In this document: piece after piece, positions 11,176-19,313 of the stretch
Layout of the letters: each line of letters begins with the position of its first letter
Position numbering within the stretch: position 1 is the first letter of the stretch
Origin: Pseudomonas sp. HR96
Lineage (GTDB): Bacteria; Pseudomonadota; Gammaproteobacteria; Pseudomonadales; Pseudomonadaceae
Assembly: GCF_034059295.1 (NCBI RefSeq)
Contig: NZ_CP139141.1
Location: 4,943,001-5,007,000, forward strand
Length of the DNA stretch: 64,000 nt
Direction of reading: 5' to 3'
Made by a program: the position numbers and the translations under genes
Notes under the pieces: model-generated
What the model saw: only the letters and a program-made list of their open reading frames with translations
The model's database searches: none
Told to the model about the DNA's origin: nothing

Positions 11176-11545
11176 GGTGGTGTTCCTTCCCTATCAAATT
11201 CATTTGGATGCAATGTGCAGTGTCGGTCTATGGCCAGACCCGCAGGATCGGGGCGTAGGACCACGGATGCGGGAATCGCATCTGTAGATGCGCAAATCGG
11301 CCTTTGGTTCGACTCGACCGCCGCACACGGCGGGCTTCACGCGGCTCTAACGCGCAAGACCGGGCAAAACTAGCACACAGACAGATAAATATCCGCCACT
11401 ACCTGGGCATTTATTGCCGTTTCTCCCGCATTTGTTTGAAATTTGAGCAAAAGGCTTGTTTTGCCAAGAGAAAATCCCCCGCCCAGGCGCTGCAAAGCCC
11501 AGTTGCGTTACACTTGGCGCCTTTGCCGACCGCACCGAGAAGCCC
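11176..11545. other. Divergent control region between hupN and yejK
   Basis: About 370 bp with no credible gene. It holds a hairpin CGCATCT-GT-AGATGCG (11277-11292), a GC-rich stem near 11318-11338, and an AT-rich stretch (11390-11480) just before yejK where promoters are likely. No specific operator is recognised. Confidence 0.4.
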
Positions 11546-12547
11546 ATGCCGATCCGTCACAGCATCGTCCATTTGATCGACAAGAAACCCGATGGCAGCC
11601 CTGCCGTGCTGCACGCGCGCGACTCGGAACTGGGTGAGTCGCCCGCCATCGAAAACCTCCTGGCCGACCTCAACGACAGCTATAACGCCAAGCAGGGCAA
11701 GGCCTGGGGGCTGTTCCACGGCGAGTCCGGCGCCTATCCGTTCAGCGGCTGGCTGCGCCAGTACCTGGACGCCGAGCTGGACTTTACCGCCTTCAGCCGC
11801 CAGGCCGTCGAGCACCTGCAGAAACTCATGGAGGAGTCCAACCTCTCCACCGGTGGCCACGTGCTGTTCGCCCACTACCAGCAAGGCATGACCGACTACC
11901 TGGCCATTGCCCTGCTGCACCATAGCGAAGGCGTGGCAGTAAACGCCGAGCTCGACGTGACGCCCTCGCGCCACCTCGACCTGAGCCAGTTGCACCTGGC
12001 GGCGCGCATCAACATTTCCGAGTGGAAGAACAACAAGCAGTCCAAGCAGTACATCTCGTTCATCAAGGGCAAGAACGGCAAGAAGGTCTCGGAGTACTTC
12101 CGCGACTTCATCGGCTGCCAGGAAGGCGTCGATGGGCCTGGCGAGACACGCACCCTGCTCAAGGCCTTCAGCGACTTCGTCGAGAGCGAGGACCTGCCCG
12201 AGGAGTCGGCCCGCGAGAAGACCCAGACCCTGGTCGACTACGCCAGCAGCCAGTCGAAGATGGGCGAACCAATGGCCCTCGAAGAGCTCTCCGGGCTGAT
12301 CGACGAGGAGCGCCCGCGCGCCTTCTACGACCACATCCGCAACAAGGACTACGGCCTGTCGCCGGAGATTCCGGCGGACAAGCGCACGCTCAATCAATTC
12401 CGCCGTTTCACCGGACGCGCCGAGGGTTTGTCGATCAGCTTCGAGGCCCATCTGCTGGGCTCCAAGATCGAGTACGACGAGGAAAATGGCACGCTTATCA
12501 TCAAGGGCCTGCCTACCCAGCTGACCGACCAGCTCAAACGCCGCTAA
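11546..12547 (+). CDS. yejK: Nucleoid-associated protein YejK/NdpA
   Basis: A 333-residue member of the YejK family of nucleoid-associated proteins. It starts [20 protein letters not shown] and has the recognisable blocks [55 protein letters not shown] and [18 protein letters not shown]. The ATG at 11546 is the first in-frame ATG that gives the family N-terminus. It is divergent from hupN, so two nucleoid-protein genes share a control region. Its biochemical role is poorly defined; E. coli YejK is reported to interact with topoisomerases. Confidence 0.94.
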   Translation: MPIRHSIVHLIDKKPDGSPAVLHARDSELGESPAIENLLADLNDSYNAKQGKAWGLFHGESGAYPFSGWLRQYLDAELDFTAFSRQAVEHLQKLMEESNLSTGGHVLFAHYQQGMTDYLAIALLHHSEGVAVNAELDVTPSRHLDLSQLHLAARINISEWKNNKQSKQYISFIKGKNGKKVSEYFRDFIGCQEGVDGPGETRTLLKAFSDFVESEDLPEESAREKTQTLVDYASSQSKMGEPMALEELSGLIDEERPRAFYDHIRNKDYGLSPEIPADKRTLNQFRRFTGRAEGLSISFEAHLLGSKIEYDEENGTLIIKGLPTQLTDQLKRR

Positions 12548-12575
12548 AGGCGCCTCAATGTGGCAGAGGCAGCCT

Positions 12576-12616
12576 GTGGGAGGGATGAAGCCCCGAGAGG
12601 CCGCCAGGCCGGTTTG
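12576..12616 (-). repeat. REP element, inverted
   Basis: Contains GTGGGAGGGATGAAGCCCCG and GAGAGGCCGCCAGGCCGGTT, the reverse complement of the REP core found at 6885 and 54543. It lies just behind yejK. Confidence 0.8.
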
Positions 12617-12675
12617 CTCCTGGAAAGATCAACCGCTCGCGGGCTTTGCCCGCGCCCACAGGCCCCTCTCCAGGC

Positions 12676-13434
12676 TCATGACGCCAAGCTCAGCATTCTC
12701 GCCCGGTAAGCCACCGCCATCGCCCGCACCTGTGGCTGCGCGGCCTGCTCCAGCACCTGCACACTCACCCGCAGAAAATTCAGGTTGCCGCCCTCCAGCG
12801 CCAACTGCAGCCAATGCAGCGCCGCCGCCACCTCACCCTGCTCGGCAAGCACGGCGGCATGGCTGAACTGCCCGCGAAAATCCCCGGCCTCGGCCGAGCG
12901 CTGGTACCACTGCCGGGCCTGCTCGACATCCGCCGCGCAGGCCAGCCCCTGCTCCAGATAGCGCCCCAGCAGATTCATCGACTTGGCGTGCCCCAGCTGC
13001 GCCGCGCGCCGGTACCAGCTCAGGGCCAGGGCCTGGTCGGTGGCCACGCCGCGCCCGGTGGCGAGCAGGTTGGCATAGTTGTACATGGCCCAGTCCAGCC
13101 CCGCTTCGGCCGCCAGCCGATAGTGGCCCGCCGCCGCGCTGGCGTCGGCCACACAGCCCCAGCCGTGCTCGTGACAACGGCCGAGCATGTTGCGCGCCAT
13201 CAGGTGGCCGCGGTGCGCGGCGATGGCGAACCACTTGACCGCCAGCGGCGCGTCCTGGGCGATGCCCTGGCCATCGAGCAGCAGCTGCCCGAGCAGCGCC
13301 TGGGCCTGCAGCACCCCGGCGCGGGCACCGGCGACGATCGCCTGGGCCGGGCGCTCCTGCAGCAGCGCATGCCAGCCGGCGTCGTCCAGTTCGCGGGGGT
13401 TGCGCAGGCGAAAGTCGGCTTCGCAGATCCGCAT
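12676..13434 (-). CDS. Sel1-repeat (TPR-like) protein of the piu locus
   Basis: A 252-residue protein built of Sel1-like helical repeats, for example AQALLGQLLLDGQGIAQDAP, AVKWFAIAAHRGHLMARNML, YNYANLLATGRGVATDQALA and NLLGRYLEQGLACAADVEQA. No signal peptide is seen, so it is probably cytoplasmic and binds proteins. Its ATG (13434) lies one base after the piuC stop codon, so the two are tightly coupled. The arrangement receptor / PiuC / TPR protein resembles the piuA-piuC-PA4516 order I recall from P. aeruginosa, suggesting an iron-uptake-linked role. Its specific partner is unknown. Confidence 0.85.
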   Translation of the reverse strand: MRICEADFRLRNPRELDDAGWHALLQERPAQAIVAGARAGVLQAQALLGQLLLDGQGIAQDAPLAVKWFAIAAHRGHLMARNMLGRCHEHGWGCVADASAAAGHYRLAAEAGLDWAMYNYANLLATGRGVATDQALALSWYRRAAQLGHAKSMNLLGRYLEQGLACAADVEQARQWYQRSAEAGDFRGQFSHAAVLAEQGEVAAALHWLQLALEGGNLNFLRVSVQVLEQAAQPQVRAMAVAYRARMLSLAS

Positions 13435-13435
13435 C

Positions 13436-14116
13436 TCAGACCTCGACCCAGCGCCGCAGCAGGTTGTGATAGGTGCCCGTCAGTTGCACCAGGGCCGGGT
13501 GATCCGGCATGTCGGCGGTCAGCTGGCGAATGGCCGTGTCCATCTCGTAGAGGATGGTCCGCTGGCTGTCCTCACGCACCAGGCTCTGGGTCCAGAAAAA
13601 CGCCGCATAGCGAGTGCCGCGGCTCACCGCATTGACCTTGTGCAGGCTGGTGCCGGGGTACAGCAGCAGGTCGCCGGCGGCCAGCTTGACCTCGCGCAGG
13701 CCGAAGGTGTCCTGGATGACCAACTCGCCCCCGTCGTAGCTCTCGGGGTCGCTGAGAAACAGCGTCGACGACAGGTCGGTGCGCACCCGCTCCACCGAGC
13801 CGCGCGGCTGGCGCACGGCGTTGTCGACATGAAAGTCGAAATGGCCGCCAGCGGTGTAGCAGTTGAGCAACGGCGGGAACACCTTGTTCGGTAACGCTGC
13901 CGACATGAAGTCGGGGTTGGCCCACAAACGCTCGATCAAGGCCGCCCCGACTTCCTTGCCCAAGGGGTGGCCATCGGGCAGTTGCAGGTTGTGCTTGGCC
14001 TTGGCCGACTGGTAGCCGGCGGTGATCTTGCCGTCAGCCCAGTCGGCCTGCTCCAGAGCCTGGCGAATGCGCTGCACCTCGTCGGCCGTGAACACACCGG
14101 GGATATGTAGAAGCAT
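13436..14116 (-). CDS. piuC: PKHD-type Fe(II)/2-oxoglutarate hydroxylase PiuC
   Basis: A 226-residue Fe2OG dioxygenase of the PiuC/YbiX group. Iron ligands are seen as H-x-D in FDFHVD and the distal His in SLHKVNAV, followed by the 2-oxoglutarate-binding Arg in GTRYA. The ATG at 14116 yields [14 protein letters not shown], the usual start; the frame is open upstream but has no homology. It is divergent from the TonB receptor piuA and coupled to the Sel1 gene. A 13/19 match to the Fur box lies 32 bases upstream, consistent with expression under iron limitation. The substrate of the enzyme is not established to my knowledge. Confidence 0.92.
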   Translation of the reverse strand: MLLHIPGVFTADEVQRIRQALEQADWADGKITAGYQSAKAKHNLQLPDGHPLGKEVGAALIERLWANPDFMSAALPNKVFPPLLNCYTAGGHFDFHVDNAVRQPRGSVERVRTDLSSTLFLSDPESYDGGELVIQDTFGLREVKLAAGDLLLYPGTSLHKVNAVSRGTRYAAFFWTQSLVREDSQRTILYEMDTAIRQLTADMPDHPALVQLTGTYHNLLRRWVEV

Positions 14117-14148
14117 GAGGGCAACACCTGAAAACATGGACCGCCAAT

Positions 14149-14167
14149 GGTATTGATTCTTATTGAC
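14149..14167 (-). promoter_or_regulatory. Probable Fur box upstream of piuC
   Basis: On the minus strand GTCAATAAGAATCAATACC matches the 19-base Fur consensus at 13 positions. It lies in the piuC/piuA intergenic region, close enough to the piuC start to cover a promoter. Confidence 0.5.
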
Positions 14168-14230
14168 GAAAAACAGGGGCAAACCCGGCCATAGCAGACA
14201 AATGTAGAAATTCTGTCAATCGAATGTGTA

Positions 14231-14246
14231 AAGAATGTAAATTCTT
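14231..14246. promoter_or_regulatory. Inverted repeat AAGAAT-N4-ATTCTT upstream of piuA
   Basis: Perfect six-base arms separated by GTAA lie about 100 bases before the piuA start. This is a candidate operator; it is too short to be a standard Fur box, so the binding protein is unclear. Confidence 0.35.
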
Positions 14247-14268
14247 CTCGAATAGCAATGCCTCTCAA

Positions 14269-14297
14269 TTGTACTTAAATCGCATTGACCCTATATT
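14269..14297 (+). promoter_or_regulatory. Possible promoter of piuA
   Basis: TTGTAC and TATATT are spaced by 17 bases; the -10 matches five of six consensus bases and the -35 only three. The upstream segment from 14251 is AT-rich with a weak Fur-like dyad. Confidence 0.35.
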
Positions 14298-14332
14298 CCG
14301 CCCCCTTCAAACCTTGGGGAAGGTCAATCGAC

Positions 14333-16615
14333 ATGTCGCAACACCAAAAAAACAACGCGGTCAGCGCACCACGCCTGCTCGCCTCCGCCATCGGCATGGC
14401 CTTGAGCGCCGCCTCGGCCACCCAGGTGGCCCAGGCCGCCGAAAGCACCGATGCTGCGGCCAGCAACGACTCGCTGAAGCTGGGCGCCACCAACATCAAC
14501 AGCGATGCGGTGGATGAAGGCTCCTACCAGACCGAGAAATCCGCATCGGTCAAGCTCACCGCGCCGCTGGTGGACACGCCACGCTCGGTCACGGTGATCC
14601 CCCAGCAAGTGCTCAAGGACACTGCCTCGCTGAACCTGCAGGATGCCCTGCGCACCGTGCCGGGCATCACCTTTGGCGCCGGTGAAGGCGGCAACCCGCA
14701 GGGCGACCGGCCGATCATCCGCGGCTTCGACGCCCAGGGCGACACCTTCATCGACGGCGTGCGCGACACCGGCGCACAGAGCCGCGAGATCTTCGACATC
14801 GAGTCCATCGAAGTCAGCAAGGGCCCCAACTCCACCATCGGCGGCCGCGGTTCGGCCGGCGGCAGCCTCAACCTGATCAGCAAGCAGCCCAAGGACACCG
14901 ACTTCCTCGACGGCGGTTTCACCTACGGCTCCGACCAGACCCGCCGCTACACCCTGGACGTGAACCGCAAGTTCACCGACACCGCAGCGTTCCGTCTGAA
15001 CCTGATGAACCATTCGCAGAACGTCTCCGGGCGCGACGACGTCAACTACGACCGCTGGGGCGTGGCCCCGTCGCTGACCTTCGGCATGGGCACCGCCAAC
15101 CGCCTGAACTTCAGCTTCTACCACATGCAGAGCGACGACCTGCCGGACTCGGGCATTCCCTACGGCTACAGCTCGCCGACCGCCACCGCCCACGTGCATG
15201 ACAAACCTGATGACGGCGGCGACCGCAACAACTTCTACGGCATCAAGGGCCGGGACTTCCGCAAGACGCGCACCGACATCGGCACCATCAGCTTCGAACA
15301 CGACTTCAACGACGACATGACGCTGAAGAACACCTTCCGTCACGGCAACTCGGGCCAGGACTACATCCTCACCCAGCCGGACGACAGCCAGCGCAACGTC
15401 AACCGCTACGGCACGGTGTGGCGCCGGGCCAACACCCTGGTGTCGAACACCGAGACCACCACCAACCAGACCGACCTGTTCGGCAACTTCCACTTGCTGG
15501 GCCTGAAGAACAGCTACTCCACCGGGGTCGAACTGACCCGCGAAGTCAGCCGCTCCAGCAGCTACAGCTACAGCACCAGCGCCCTGAACAACTGCTCGCC
15601 GACCGGCAGTGGCAATACCGTCAGCGGCAACTGCACCTCGCTGAGCAACCCGAACCCGGAAGACACCTACGGCGGCACCATCGCCCGCAACTACGCGACC
15701 ACCCAGACCGACGCCAACACCCGCTCGATCTACGCGTTCGATACCATCGAGCTGACCCCGGCGTGGTTGCTCAACCTGGGCAGCCGCTACGACAGCTTCG
15801 ATACCACCGCCAACTCGCCGACCGTGCACGCCAGCAGCGAGAACAACTTCTGGAACTGGCAGGCCGGCCTGACCTGGAAACCGGCGCAGAACGGCAGCGT
15901 CTATGCCTCTTTCGCCACCTCGGCGACCCCGGCCGGCGGCCTGGTCGGCCAGGGTTCGGACGGCAACCCGCTGACCGCCGGCACCGCCACCAGCGACCTG
16001 GAACCGGAAACCACCAAGAACTACGAAGTGGGCACCAAGTGGGACGTGTTCAATGAGCGCGTGTCGCTGACCGCCGCCGTGTTCCGCACCGAGAAGACCA
16101 ACACCCGCGTGCTGGTCAGCACCGGCCTGTACGAGAACGCCGGTGAATCGCGCGTCGACGGCGTCGAGCTGTCAGCCAGCGGCAAGATCACCGACAAGTG
16201 GCAAGTGTTCGCCGGCTACAGCTACCTGGACAGCGAACTGGTCAACCCGGGCCAGGTCGGGCGCAATGGCACCGTGACGGCTGGCGCCGTGTCCCAGGCG
16301 GGCAACGAAATGCCCAACGTGCCGAAGAACAGCGCCACCCTGTGGACAACCTACGAACTGGCACCGAAGTTCACCGTCGGTGGCGGCGCGTTCTATGTCG
16401 ACAAGGTCTGGGGCGACACCGCCAACACCGTCTATGTACCGTCCTACACCCGTTACGACGCCATGGCTTCGTACAAGCTGAACAAGCACATCGACTTCCA
16501 GGTGAACGTGCAGAACCTCACCGACAAGGTCTACTACGACAAGGCCTACGCTGCCCACTTCGCCAACGAAGCGGCGGGTCGCACCGTGCTGTTCTCGACC
16601 AACTTCCACTACTGA
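14333..16615 (+). CDS. piuA: TonB-dependent catecholate-type siderophore receptor PiuA/Fiu
   Basis: An outer-membrane beta-barrel receptor that takes up ferric siderophores using TonB energy. The 760-residue precursor has a cleavable signal (hydrophobic stretch ending ATQVAQA), a plug domain with VTVIPQQVLKDTASLNLQDA and RGFDAQGDTFIDGVRDTG, and a 22-strand barrel ending in Tyr (NFHY), as outer-membrane insertion requires. The start is the ATG at 14333 that gives the signal peptide. Neighbours piuC and the PepSY reductase are typical partners. The name rests on the piuC adjacency and family resemblance; the exact siderophore is unknown. A terminator follows. Confidence 0.88.
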   Translation: MSQHQKNNAVSAPRLLASAIGMALSAASATQVAQAAESTDAAASNDSLKLGATNINSDAVDEGSYQTEKSASVKLTAPLVDTPRSVTVIPQQVLKDTASLNLQDALRTVPGITFGAGEGGNPQGDRPIIRGFDAQGDTFIDGVRDTGAQSREIFDIESIEVSKGPNSTIGGRGSAGGSLNLISKQPKDTDFLDGGFTYGSDQTRRYTLDVNRKFTDTAAFRLNLMNHSQNVSGRDDVNYDRWGVAPSLTFGMGTANRLNFSFYHMQSDDLPDSGIPYGYSSPTATAHVHDKPDDGGDRNNFYGIKGRDFRKTRTDIGTISFEHDFNDDMTLKNTFRHGNSGQDYILTQPDDSQRNVNRYGTVWRRANTLVSNTETTTNQTDLFGNFHLLGLKNSYSTGVELTREVSRSSSYSYSTSALNNCSPTGSGNTVSGNCTSLSNPNPEDTYGGTIARNYATTQTDANTRSIYAFDTIELTPAWLLNLGSRYDSFDTTANSPTVHASSENNFWNWQAGLTWKPAQNGSVYASFATSATPAGGLVGQGSDGNPLTAGTATSDLEPETTKNYEVGTKWDVFNERVSLTAAVFRTEKTNTRVLVSTGLYENAGESRVDGVELSASGKITDKWQVFAGYSYLDSELVNPGQVGRNGTVTAGAVSQAGNEMPNVPKNSATLWTTYELAPKFTVGGGAFYVDKVWGDTANTVYVPSYTRYDAMASYKLNKHIDFQVNVQNLTDKVYYDKAYAAHFANEAAGRTVLFSTNFHY

Positions 16616-16631
16616 TCGTAGCGGACCAACA

Positions 16632-16665
16632 AAGCCTCGCGGACTTCGGTCGGCGGGGCTTTTTT
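16632..16665 (+). terminator. Intrinsic terminator after piuA
   Basis: The stem AAGCCTCGC pairs with GCGGGGCTT with one G-T wobble and is followed by a T-run. It lies 17 bases behind the piuA stop. Confidence 0.8.
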
Positions 16666-16688
16666 GCTGATCCGCCGGTTTATTGGGT

Positions 16689-16705
16689 TTGAGACGTATT
16701 CTCAA
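16689..16705. promoter_or_regulatory. Fur-like dyad upstream of the PepSY reductase gene
   Basis: TTGAGA and TCTCAA form perfect arms around five bases, 51 bases before the GTG start. The arms resemble those of Pseudomonas Fur boxes but the centre is shorter, so the assignment is tentative. Confidence 0.4.
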
Positions 16706-16755
16706 GATTGCGGCATAATGCCAGCCGCCTGACACCGGACCTCAAGGACTTCGCT

Positions 16756-19131
16756 GTGCTGAAAAAAACCCTGTTCCAGCTGCACTGGTTCTTCGGCATC
16801 ACCGCCGGCACCGTGCTGGCCCTGATGGGCATCACCGGGGCCATGGTGTCGTTCCAGGACGAAATCCTCACCCTGCTCAACCCGGCCATCCTCGACGTGC
16901 AACCGAGCCAGGCCGACGCCCTGGCGCTGCCTGAACTGGTCCGGCGGATCCAGGCCGAGCAGCCCAAGGGCATCCAGTCGATCAGCATCGATGTGACCAA
17001 CAGCGAAGCTTCGCGGGTGTTCCTCACCCCGCCGCCCGGTGAACGTCGTGGCGAAATGCGCTACTTCGACACGGCCACCGGCCAGCTGCAGGGCGAGGTG
17101 CGCGGCCAGGCGTTCTTCGCCATTACCCTGCAGTTGCACCGCTTCCTGCTGGCGGGTGAAACCGGCAAGGCCATCACCGGCGCCTGCACCCTGATCCTGT
17201 TGTTCTTCTGCCTGTCCGGGCTGTACCTGCGTTGGCCGCGCCAGGCGCTGAACTGGCGCGCCTGGCTGACCCTGGACTGGGCCAAGAAGGGCCGCAGCTT
17301 CAACTGGGACCTGCACTCGGTGTTCGGCACCTGGTGCCTGCTGGTGTACCTGATGTTCTGCGTCACGGGCCTGGCCTGGTCGTACCAATGGTTCAACGAC
17401 GGACTGACCCGCGTGCTGGGCGAGACGCCCAGCGCCGAACGCCGTGGCGGCGGCCGGCCGATGGCCAAGCCGGACCAGGCGGCGCCCGTGGTCGACTACG
17501 ACGCCGTCTGGGCCGCCATCAGGACCAGCGCCGGGCCGGACCTGCGCAGCTACAACCTGCGCCTGCCCCCTGGCCCGCATCAGCCGGCCACGGTGTACTA
17601 CCTGCTCAAGGACTCGCCGCACCCGCGGGCGCTCAACGTCATCACCCTGGACCCGGCCACCGGCACTGTGGCCAAGGTCGAGCGCTACGCCGACAAGACC
17701 CTCGCCGGGCAGCTGCTGGGCAGCATCTACGCGCTGCACGTGGGCAGTTATTTCGGCCTCGGCGGGCGCATCATCATGACCCTGGCGGCGCTGTGCATGC
17801 CGCTGTTCTTCGTCACCGGCTGGCTGCTGTACCTCGACCGTCGGCGCAAGAAGCGCCAGGTGCGCGCTGCGCGCAGTGCCATGGGCAGCTCGCCGGCCAG
17901 CGGCCCGAGCTGGTTGATCGGCTTCGCCAGCCAAAGCGGCCTGGCCGAGCAGCTGGCCTGGCAATCGGCCGGGCAGTTGCAGGCTGCCGGCCTGGCGGTT
18001 CAGGTTCGGCCGCTGGCCAGCCTGACCGAAAGCGACCTGAGCCAGGCGCAGAAGGCCTTGTTCGTGGTCAGCACCTTCGGCGACGGCCAGGCGCCGGACA
18101 GCGCCCGCAGTTTCGAACGGCGTGTGCTCGGCCAGGCCTGGTCACTGGGCCATCTGGACTATGCCCTGCTGTCGCTGGGCGACCGCCAGTACGCCCATTT
18201 CTGCGCCTTCGGCCAACGCCTGCATCAGTGGCTGGGCGCCCGTGGCGCGCGTTCGGCGTTCACCCCGGTGGAAGTCGACAGCGCCGACCCGGCGCCGCTG
18301 CAGCTGTGGCAGCAGCAGCTCGGCCAGCTGACCGGCAGCCAACCAGGCCCGGCGTGGCAGGGTGCGGCGTTCGAGGACTGGTCGCTGGTGCAACGCGAGC
18401 TGCTCAACCCCGGCAGCCAGGGCGCGCCGGTGTATCGGCTGGCGCTGCAGCCCCCGGGCGAGCGCAGCTGGCAGGCGGGGGATCTGATCGAGATGATGCC
18501 GCGCTTGAGCGTGGACGTGCCGCTGACCACCGAAGCGCGCGAATACTCCATCGCCTCCCTGCCCGAGGACGGCGTGCTCGAGCTGATCGTGCGCCAGCAT
18601 CGGCACGGTGACGGCAGCTTCGGCCTGGGCTCTGGCTGGCTGACCGAGCATGCCCCGCTGGGTTCGCCGATCAGCCTGCAACTGCGGCGCAACAGCAGCT
18701 TTCACCTGCATCACGACGACCTGCCGCTGATCCTGATCGGCAACGGCACGGGCCTGGCCGGCCTGCGCAGCCTGCTCAAGGCACGGGTGGCCCAGGGCCG
18801 GCAGCGCAACTGGCTGTTGTTCGGCGAGCGCAACGAGGCCCATGACTTCTTCTGCCGGGCCGAGCTGCAAGGCTGGCTGGCTTCAGGCGACCTGCACCGC
18901 CTGGACCTGGCGTTCTCCCGCGACCAGGCGCACAAGGTCTACGTGCAACAGCGCCTGCGCGAGAATGCCGAGCTGCTGCGCAAGTGGCTGGACGAAGGCG
19001 CGGTGATCCATATCTGCGGCAGCCTGCAAGGCATGGCCGGCGGCGTCGAGGAAACGCTGGTGCAGATCATCGGCACCGATGGCCTGGATAATCTGGTCGA
19101 GCAGGGGCGCTATCGGCGGGATGTTTATTGA
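16756..19131 (+). CDS. PepSY membrane protein fused to flavodoxin and FAD/NAD(P) reductase domains
   Basis: A 791-residue fusion, probably an inner-membrane iron (siderophore) reductase. Residues about 1-400 are a PepSY-TM module: LFQLHWFFGITAGTVLALMG near the start, further helices around TLILLFFCLSGLYL, SVFGTWCLLVYLMFCVTGLA and IIMTLAALCMPLFFVTGWLL, with His residues fit for haem. Next comes a flavodoxin-like part (WLIGFASQSGLAEQLA, VVSTFGDGQAPDSA), then a ferredoxin-NADP reductase-like part with the FAD motif REYSIASLP and GNGTGLAGLRSLL. The GTG at 16756 is chosen because AAGGA precedes it; a TTG at 16708 is possible. It follows piuA and a Fur-like dyad. Confidence 0.88.
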   Translation: MLKKTLFQLHWFFGITAGTVLALMGITGAMVSFQDEILTLLNPAILDVQPSQADALALPELVRRIQAEQPKGIQSISIDVTNSEASRVFLTPPPGERRGEMRYFDTATGQLQGEVRGQAFFAITLQLHRFLLAGETGKAITGACTLILLFFCLSGLYLRWPRQALNWRAWLTLDWAKKGRSFNWDLHSVFGTWCLLVYLMFCVTGLAWSYQWFNDGLTRVLGETPSAERRGGGRPMAKPDQAAPVVDYDAVWAAIRTSAGPDLRSYNLRLPPGPHQPATVYYLLKDSPHPRALNVITLDPATGTVAKVERYADKTLAGQLLGSIYALHVGSYFGLGGRIIMTLAALCMPLFFVTGWLLYLDRRRKKRQVRAARSAMGSSPASGPSWLIGFASQSGLAEQLAWQSAGQLQAAGLAVQVRPLASLTESDLSQAQKALFVVSTFGDGQAPDSARSFERRVLGQAWSLGHLDYALLSLGDRQYAHFCAFGQRLHQWLGARGARSAFTPVEVDSADPAPLQLWQQQLGQLTGSQPGPAWQGAAFEDWSLVQRELLNPGSQGAPVYRLALQPPGERSWQAGDLIEMMPRLSVDVPLTTEAREYSIASLPEDGVLELIVRQHRHGDGSFGLGSGWLTEHAPLGSPISLQLRRNSSFHLHHDDLPLILIGNGTGLAGLRSLLKARVAQGRQRNWLLFGERNEAHDFFCRAELQGWLASGDLHRLDLAFSRDQAHKVYVQQRLRENAELLRKWLDEGAVIHICGSLQGMAGGVEETLVQIIGTDGLDNLVEQGRYRRDVY

Positions 19132-19201
19132 TCAAGTCGCTAGCTGTGAGCTGGAGGTGCAGGACCGGGCTTGCTCGGCAACGCGCGTAACACTCCAAGC
19201 A

Positions 19202-19313
19202 GATCAAACCGGCCTTGCGGCCTCTCGGGGGCGTTGCCCCCTTCCACCAAGGATGCGCCAGCGCGATCGAGGTGGGAGGGGCGCAGCCCCGAGCGGCTGC
19301 CCTTCAGCCGCTC
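19202..19313. repeat. Inverted REP pair behind the PepSY reductase gene and fruA
   Basis: A forward REP copy (19202-19248, GATCAAACCGGCCTTGCGGC) faces a degenerate inverted copy (19272-19300, starting GTGGGAGGGGCGCAGCCCCG). The second merges into a nine-base-pair hairpin (19291-19313) that overlaps the fruA stop codon and may act as its 3' end. Confidence 0.75.

Noticed and set aside
14324..15829. A 501-residue open frame opposite piuA
   Set aside because: Val/Ala/Gly-rich shadow of a barrel gene; no start context.
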